Part shown: positions 50,977-55,092 of the stretch, piece by piece
Position numbering within the stretch: position 1 is the first letter of the stretch
Layout of the letters: every line of letters starts with the position of its first letter
NCBI GenBank assembly: GCA_964510315.1
Contig: CAZEAP010000025.1
Coordinates: 1 to 55,092, forward strand
Length of the DNA stretch: 55,092 nucleotides
From: CAZEAP01 sp964510315
GTDB taxonomy: Bacteria > Planctomycetota > Brocadiia > SM23-32
Reading direction: 5' to 3'
Translations under genes and position numbers: made by a program
The notes under the pieces: model-generated
Database searches by the model: none
The model's input: the letters and a program-made list of their open reading frames with translations, nothing else
Told to the model about the DNA's origin: nothing

Positions 50977-53352
50977 ATGAGCTTTTCAAACCGAAATACC
51001 ATTGCTACAGCGCTGTGTGCGGCGGTTCTGGTGGCATGCTCTATGCCGACTGTTGCGCAGGCGAGCGATCTGCACTGGTGGGCGGCCGTGGGGGATGCGG
51101 ACCACGTCAGGGAACTTCTGAAGAAGGATCCCGATTCGGTAAACGAAAAAGGCCGGCCGCTGCCCCCGGAGCGGTATCAGTTTGAACGCATGGTAATGCT
51201 CATGCGGCATCAGGAAATGACGCAGATGGGGCTCCCCGGGCTGGAAGAACCCGCGCCGCTCCACCTGGCCGCTGCATGGGGCCACCCGGAGGTGGTCACA
51301 GTCCTGCTGGAGAACGGAGCGGACGTCCATGCAGCCACGGCGGGCGGCTCGACCGCGGTTCATCTGGCTGCCGCAGGGCGGCAAGGGCGTCCCAAAGTCA
51401 CGAGGGAACTGCTGGAAGCAGGGGCGAAGGTGCGTCGCAGAGATCATCGGGGGATGACGGCCCTCCAGCTCGCGGCCGGGAAGGGCCACGGGGAGACAGC
51501 CGAGGCGTTGCTCCGGGCGGGAGCCGAGCACACCATCGCCACGGCGGCCGCGCTGGGAGACGCCCAAGTCCTGAAGGCACTGCTCGATGAGCCTCCCGAG
51601 AGCGTGGATGAACCCGACTCAGACGGTTACAGGCCGCTCTACTATGCGGCGAAGTTCGGCCATGGCGCGACCTGCAAGCTCCTCCTCACTCACGGGGCCA
51701 GTCCCGTCTCCAGGAACGGTCCCGACGCCCGGACGCCTCTGCACGCGGCAGCCGATCGGGCCGTGGCTGAGGTGCTTGTGGGGGAGGCGAAAAAGGTGGA
51801 AGTTCGCACGAAGGAAGGTTACACGCCACTACATTACGCCGCGATGGACGCCGATGCGGGCCGCTGTCGCCTGCTGCTGGACGCGGGAGCGGAGGTCAAC
51901 GCCGAGAATGACGACGGACGCACGCCGCTTGTGGTAGGGCTGAAGGATATCGAAGTGGTCAGGGTGCTCCTGGAGCACGGAGCCTCGACCGACGTGGCAT
52001 TCCAAAACGGTGCCACGCCGGTGCACGAAGCTGCCCGTCTGGGGAAAGAAGACGTTCTCCGCGCGCTGCTGGAGAACTCTGCTCCGGTGGGGCGCCGAGA
52101 CGCGAGTGGTGAAACTCCGCTGGATGAGGCTGCCCACAAGGGCAACTGGGCGGCGGCGAGGCTGCTGCTGGAGCACGGGGCGGCGCATAACGCCGGGACT
52201 GCCGCCGCGCTGGGGAACGTCAAGGTGCTGAAGGAACTGATCGACAAGGACCCGGAGGCCGCCGACAGGAAGGGGGCCTCCAACAAAACCCCCCTCTACC
52301 GGGCCGCGCGGTGGGGTCGTGCGGAGGCGTGCCGACTTCTGCTCTCCCGAGGCGCCGACGCCGCCGCGAGCGTGCCGGGTTTCGCGCTGCCACCTTTGAC
52401 CGCGGCGGCAGAGAGTGGAGACGCCGAGACGCTGGAGGTATTGCTTGACGCGGCGGGTAAGTCGGCCTCGGAGGCGGTGGCTGACCCGACTCTCCTCCAG
52501 TATGCGGCGCGAAGCGGGAGCGTAGAGGCCTGCGCTCTTCTACTCCGACGCGGCGCAGACGCCAATGCCACCGCCGAAGGGGGAACCACACCTTTGCACT
52601 TCGCGGTCACGGGAGGGTCTGAACAGGTTGTGCGGCTCCTTATCGACAACGGAGCGAAGCCCGAGACAGCCGCACGCAGGGGGCAGACCCCCCTTCACCT
52701 TGCCGCGGAGCGAGGCGAGAAAGCCATGGTGCGGATTCTTCTCGACGCGGGGGCCGACCCGTTGGTCGAGAATATGTACGGCCGCACGCCCCGGGAAGTC
52801 GCCCGAAAGCACGGGCACACGCATGTCGCGGAACTACTCCGGAGCTTTGAGGACGAATCGGCCAAGGGCCGAGACGCCCCGCAACGGAAACCGGTCCCGG
52901 CTGTGAATCTTCGCGGTGACTCCCAGGAAGGCCCGCTACAGCCGTTGTCCAAAAATCTGTTGGAGAGCTCTGATCCGAAGAAAAAAATGGCGGGAGTTCA
53001 TCTGCTCGGCGCGCTCAGCCGCGAGCACGCCGGCCCGGAAGCATTCGGTGCCCTGGCAGAGGCTACCAGGGACAAGAGCGACGAGGTAGCCCTGGCGGCC
53101 GTCCACGCCCTCGGCGTGGGGCCTCTGCAGCAGAAGAAGTGGAGGAAGAAGGCGGCTGCCGCCTTGGCAGAAAGCCTGGAGCGAGAGAGTCCATCCGTGC
53201 AGTTGGAAGCAATGAAACACCTTGCCGCCATGGAAGAGCCCACGGAGGAGGTAATTTCGGCGCTTCAGCGATTGGCCGGAGCGTCCGATAGCCGCGTCGC
53301 CGCCAAGGCCCGCGAGACGCTGATGCAGATGGGACGCAAGCCCGGGCGTTAG
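50977..53352 (+). CDS. Secreted ankyrin-repeat protein with C-terminal HEAT repeats
   Basis: 791 residues. The signal peptide ALCAAVLVACSMPTVAQA is followed by a long ankyrin array (about residues 30-640) with units such as APLHLAAAWGHPEVVTVLLE, TPLHYAAMDADAGRCRLLLD and TPLHLAAERGEKAMVRILLD. HEAT-like helices form the end (about 670-790; AGVHLLGALSREHAGPEAFG, LEAMKHLAAMEEPTEEVISA). AAGGAGG five bases before ATG 50977 sets the start; the upstream extension is not protein-like. It directly follows the Cys-rich RHS cassette. Ankyrin proteins occur as immunity or scaffold partners in polymorphic toxin loci; function here is inferred from context. Confidence 0.88.
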   Translation: MSFSNRNTIATALCAAVLVACSMPTVAQASDLHWWAAVGDADHVRELLKKDPDSVNEKGRPLPPERYQFERMVMLMRHQEMTQMGLPGLEEPAPLHLAAAWGHPEVVTVLLENGADVHAATAGGSTAVHLAAAGRQGRPKVTRELLEAGAKVRRRDHRGMTALQLAAGKGHGETAEALLRAGAEHTIATAAALGDAQVLKALLDEPPESVDEPDSDGYRPLYYAAKFGHGATCKLLLTHGASPVSRNGPDARTPLHAAADRAVAEVLVGEAKKVEVRTKEGYTPLHYAAMDADAGRCRLLLDAGAEVNAENDDGRTPLVVGLKDIEVVRVLLEHGASTDVAFQNGATPVHEAARLGKEDVLRALLENSAPVGRRDASGETPLDEAAHKGNWAAARLLLEHGAAHNAGTAAALGNVKVLKELIDKDPEAADRKGASNKTPLYRAARWGRAEACRLLLSRGADAAASVPGFALPPLTAAAESGDAETLEVLLDAAGKSASEAVADPTLLQYAARSGSVEACALLLRRGADANATAEGGTTPLHFAVTGGSEQVVRLLIDNGAKPETAARRGQTPLHLAAERGEKAMVRILLDAGADPLVENMYGRTPREVARKHGHTHVAELLRSFEDESAKGRDAPQRKPVPAVNLRGDSQEGPLQPLSKNLLESSDPKKKMAGVHLLGALSREHAGPEAFGALAEATRDKSDEVALAAVHALGVGPLQQKKWRKKAAAALAESLERESPSVQLEAMKHLAAMEEPTEEVISALQRLAGASDSRVAAKARETLMQMGRKPGR

Positions 53353-53396
53353 CGCGTCCTGTAACGTGTTCGGTGTAAATTAGTTTTCCCGAGGTT

Positions 53397-53448
53397 GGCG
53401 CTGCTTTCGCGGAGGGAGCCCGAGGGCGACCGGAGCGAAAGCAGCGCC
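53397..53448. repeat. Perfect 14-base inverted repeat (REP-like hairpin)
   Basis: GGCGCTGCTTTCGC (53397-53410) and its exact complement GCGAAAGCAGCGCC (53435-53448) flank a 24-base loop. It lies between the ankyrin gene and the truncated RHS cassette 3. There is no T-run on either side, so it is not a standard intrinsic terminator. Confidence 0.75.
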
Positions 53449-53486
53449 GAACCGGAAGGCTCGGGCGCTTCCTCCAACGCGACCCA

Positions 53487-54152
53487 ATGCGGCTTCATAC
53501 ACTGCTGGCTGGCGCAGAGCTTAGTCGGGGCACTCTCGATGGTCGTTTGCTCCGCTTATACGCCTTCGCCGCCGCAAGCCCCCGTGAGCACGTGGATCCT
53601 CGGGGACTCGCGTTCAAAGACTGTGACAGCATTTCGTATGAGCTGGCATACAAGACGGATTGGAAGCAAGTTGCGAAATGTGCCGCCTCGCTGGTCGTCT
53701 GCGGTGCCAGTGGGGCGGTCTGCGCACTGTCGAATATCGCATCGGTCGGGGCCACTGTCGCTTGTTGGCTCGGCGTCGGTGGCATGTGCACAGTCGCCGG
53801 TTTAGAATGTTGGGATGATTATACGGAGACCTATGTGAAGAGCTGTACGTGCTGGAAGATAACAGGGGCGCAACTAGTGACGTTTAGATACTCGGGGGTG
53901 TCGTGGTCCAGAGATTCGCGACGGCGGGCGGAGTTGGCGGGCCAAGCGCTTTTTCTCTCCGATCCTATTGACAGCGGCCACAGGCTCACCGCGTCCACCC
54001 CGGCTACCGTCTCTTGGCAAGGGACCCGTCACAAGCCGACCCCTTGGTCCGCCCAACAGGTGCCTGACCCGTGGCAATACTATTACGCAGGAAGAGACAA
54101 ATACGCTGCGTATACGAGATCGGGCAAGGACTGCCCTAATCCCTGGGATTAG
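53487..54152 (+). CDS. 5'-truncated RHS tip with hydrophobic Cys-rich domain (cassette 3)
   Basis: 221 residues. Only the last RHS signature remains (LYAFAAASPREHVDPRGLAF, residues 24-43). The following domain has a strongly hydrophobic, Gly/Ala/Cys-rich stretch (CAASLVVCGASGAVCALSNI, then VGATVACWLGVGGMCTVAGL) with about eight cysteines in 60 residues. A polar tail ends YAGRDKYAAYTRSGKDC. The hydrophobic part could insert in membranes or be a disulfide-rich fold. The nominal ATG may not be a natural start, as no ribosome-binding site is evident. A small membrane-protein gene follows. Confidence 0.6.
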   Translation: MRLHTLLAGAELSRGTLDGRLLRLYAFAAASPREHVDPRGLAFKDCDSISYELAYKTDWKQVAKCAASLVVCGASGAVCALSNIASVGATVACWLGVGGMCTVAGLECWDDYTETYVKSCTCWKITGAQLVTFRYSGVSWSRDSRRRAELAGQALFLSDPIDSGHRLTASTPATVSWQGTRHKPTPWSAQQVPDPWQYYYAGRDKYAAYTRSGKDCPNPWD

Positions 54153-54219
54153 GCCATAAGGTGCCCGCACTCAATCATGCGGAGGAATCCTGGATAAACG
54201 TATACCCGGCTTGCGGTTC

Positions 54220-54609
54220 ATGGTCGCTTGGGGTTGCATGCTCTGGGTATTGGCGTGGGCAAGACTTTTTCAGCGGTTGTATCCCCCCTCACCCGACTGG
54301 CTCGGAGTTACAGAGGTAATAGCAATGGTGGTGATGTTTGGGGGTTTCGGAGTTTTCGTTTGCATCGTCCTTAGATGGCGGCGAGAGGGGGTTCCGGAAG
54401 AAGTCCCCTCAGGAAAGCGGCGGGGGCTTGCTCTGGCGGGTCTGCTGGGTGTAGTGAATGCTATGACGCTGCTGGTTTTAGGAGCCTGGTTGCTCAATGG
54501 CCTTTGCGAAGAGAGTTGGCCTTGCGCGCTCGGCGCGAGCGGTGCCATTGTGTCTTTGGCCTTGGGGTTAGGTATAGTCCCGCTGTTGGTATGGTTCCGT
54601 AGGAATTAA
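54220..54609 (+). CDS. Small membrane protein following RHS cassette 3
   Basis: About 130 residues with four hydrophobic segments: MVAWGCMLWVLAWARLF, VIAMVVMFGGFGVFVCIVL, LALAGLLGVVNAMTLLVLGA and AIVSLALGLGIVPLLVWF. The family is not recognised. The start is unclear: ATG 54220 is used here; TTG 54211 and a CTG at 54190 are in frame, and the only strong ribosome-binding site (GGAGGA, 54181-54186) lies just before the CTG. By position it is the likely partner of cassette 3, whose variable domain is also hydrophobic. Confidence 0.6.
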   Translation: MVAWGCMLWVLAWARLFQRLYPPSPDWLGVTEVIAMVVMFGGFGVFVCIVLRWRREGVPEEVPSGKRRGLALAGLLGVVNAMTLLVLGAWLLNGLCEESWPCALGASGAIVSLALGLGIVPLLVWFRRN

Positions 54610-54612
54610 TCA

Positions 54613-54894
54613 GCAGCGAACATTGTCTGCACGGAAGACGCAGAGCGTGCGTGACGCCGCCACCGGGGGACTCCAGATAAAGGTCACCTACCTCTACGAC
54701 CAGTGGGACGGCACCGACTCCTGCTACTACGACCGGGTGCGCGCCTGGGAGGACGACACCAACTCGGAGCCCTGAGCGAAGCGAAGGCGCGTAGCCACGC
54801 GGAGTGCAACTCGACGGTCACCTGGTGCTACACCCGGCAGGCCGGTGTGAAGAGATCGCGTATCGAACTCGCTCACCATTATCTGCATCTGTGA
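54613..54894 (+). pseudogene. Frameshifted internal RHS fragment (cassette 4)
   Basis: The frame reads DAATGGLQIKVTYLYDQWDG, then YYDRVRAWEDDTNS, then stops inside an inserted element. After the element the RHS-like sequence resumes as STVTWCYTRQAG in another frame. Removing the element and one flanking repeat rejoins the two parts as DDTNSTVTWCYT. The stretch lacks a start and the terminal RHS signature. Confidence 0.65.
54767..54807. repeat. 41-base REP-like element flanked by a 6-base direct repeat
   Basis: The element begins GAGCCCTGAGCGAAGCGAAG and ends CGCGGAGTGC. AACTCG occurs immediately on both sides (54761-54766 and 54808-54813), consistent with a target-site duplication. Its core is almost identical to 46801-46840. 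Confidence 0.7.
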
Positions 54895-55092
54895 CCCGAC
54901 CGCGCCCCTCCGGGGCGCATGGTTACGGTTGGTCGGCCAGCCAACCAGGGCTAAAGCCCTGGCCTCCATCACACGGCCCCTGTGGGGCCGAAAGAGAACG
55001 CCGGGGGCAAGCTGCCCCCGCTACAGCCTGGCCCTGTGGCGCGTACATGTTCAGCGTCGGCGCCGCGGAGCGGCGCGGTCGTGAAGGCCAGG
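54895..55092. repeat. Cluster of palindromic repeats at the window end
   Basis: No gene is visible. A series of hairpins occurs: GCGCCCC-TCC-GGGGCGC (54902-54918), CCAGGGCT-AA-AGCCCTGG (near 54947), GGCCCC-TGT-GGGGCC (near 54978) and GGGGGCAAGCTGCCCCC (near 55003). They resemble the CCCCTGCGGGGC-type repeats at 36725-36990. Confidence 0.65.

Noticed and set aside
53397..53448. Intrinsic terminator of the ankyrin gene
   Set aside because: The stem is perfect but the loop is 24 bases and no T-run follows on either strand; it fits a REP-like element better.

Overview
The window is GC-rich, densely coded DNA from a diderm (Gram-negative type) bacterium. It encodes Kdo transferase WaaA, a LapA-domain protein, a TolC-type outer-membrane efflux protein and a type II/type IV pilus-like assembly machine. 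The pseudopilins begin with AFTLVELLVV-type N-termini and some carry LamG domains. Together with long YD-repeat (RHS) proteins, secreted HEAT and ankyrin proteins and abundant TAEDAE/TTKDTK-type dispersed repeats, this suggests a Planctomycetota-like or other PVC-related environmental lineage. That placement is inference: no rRNA is present.

Layout. 1-314: degenerate tandem repeat. 315-5484: lysS, a metallophosphoesterase and an HMGL-family acyl-CoA condensing enzyme (candidate Re-citrate synthase) on the minus strand, divergent from a malic enzyme. 5563-11982: mtaB, stand-alone coaB, hisS, a HEAT-YbjN-like protein and aspS. 12037-15240: a minus-strand ECF sigma / zinc anti-sigma / Spy-like / triple-repeat periplasmic protein operon with a sigma70-like promoter and a terminator hairpin. 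15419-20540: a hypothetical remnant, tRNA-Leu(UAA), a MOP-type membrane protein, tRNA-Cys(GCA), waaA and an ArsB/NhaD-type transporter.

20701-36567 is the core accessory system: PilB-like ATPase, PilT, GspE-like ATPase, PilC/GspF, then five pseudopilins. Two of these are very unusual: a pseudopilin with an internal LamG-like domain and a 1553-residue GspK-like protein with another LamG-like domain. Four of the five pseudopilins share a recurring beta module (GYhxIDxEWhxY). Both large ATPases have MshEN-type N-termini, and a transmembrane GGDEF protein with an intact I-site lies downstream, so cyclic-di-GMP control is plausible.

36568-37253 holds inverted dispersed repeats. 37254-45458: TolC-like lipoprotein, a minimal SufB-SufC (SMS-type) pair, a GAF-PAS membrane protein, the GGDEF protein, a LapA-domain protein, ribBA and a UDP-glucuronate-4-epimerase-like enzyme.

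46072-55092 is a broken RHS locus: one long RHS tip, two 5'-truncated tips and one frameshifted fragment. Each tip is followed by a different candidate partner gene (secreted HEAT protein, secreted ankyrin protein, small membrane protein), and the junctions carry small REP-like palindromic elements. One of these elements is flanked by a 6-bp direct repeat, and its removal restores the RHS reading frame. The locus looks like a polymorphic-toxin or surface-protein cassette array in decay.
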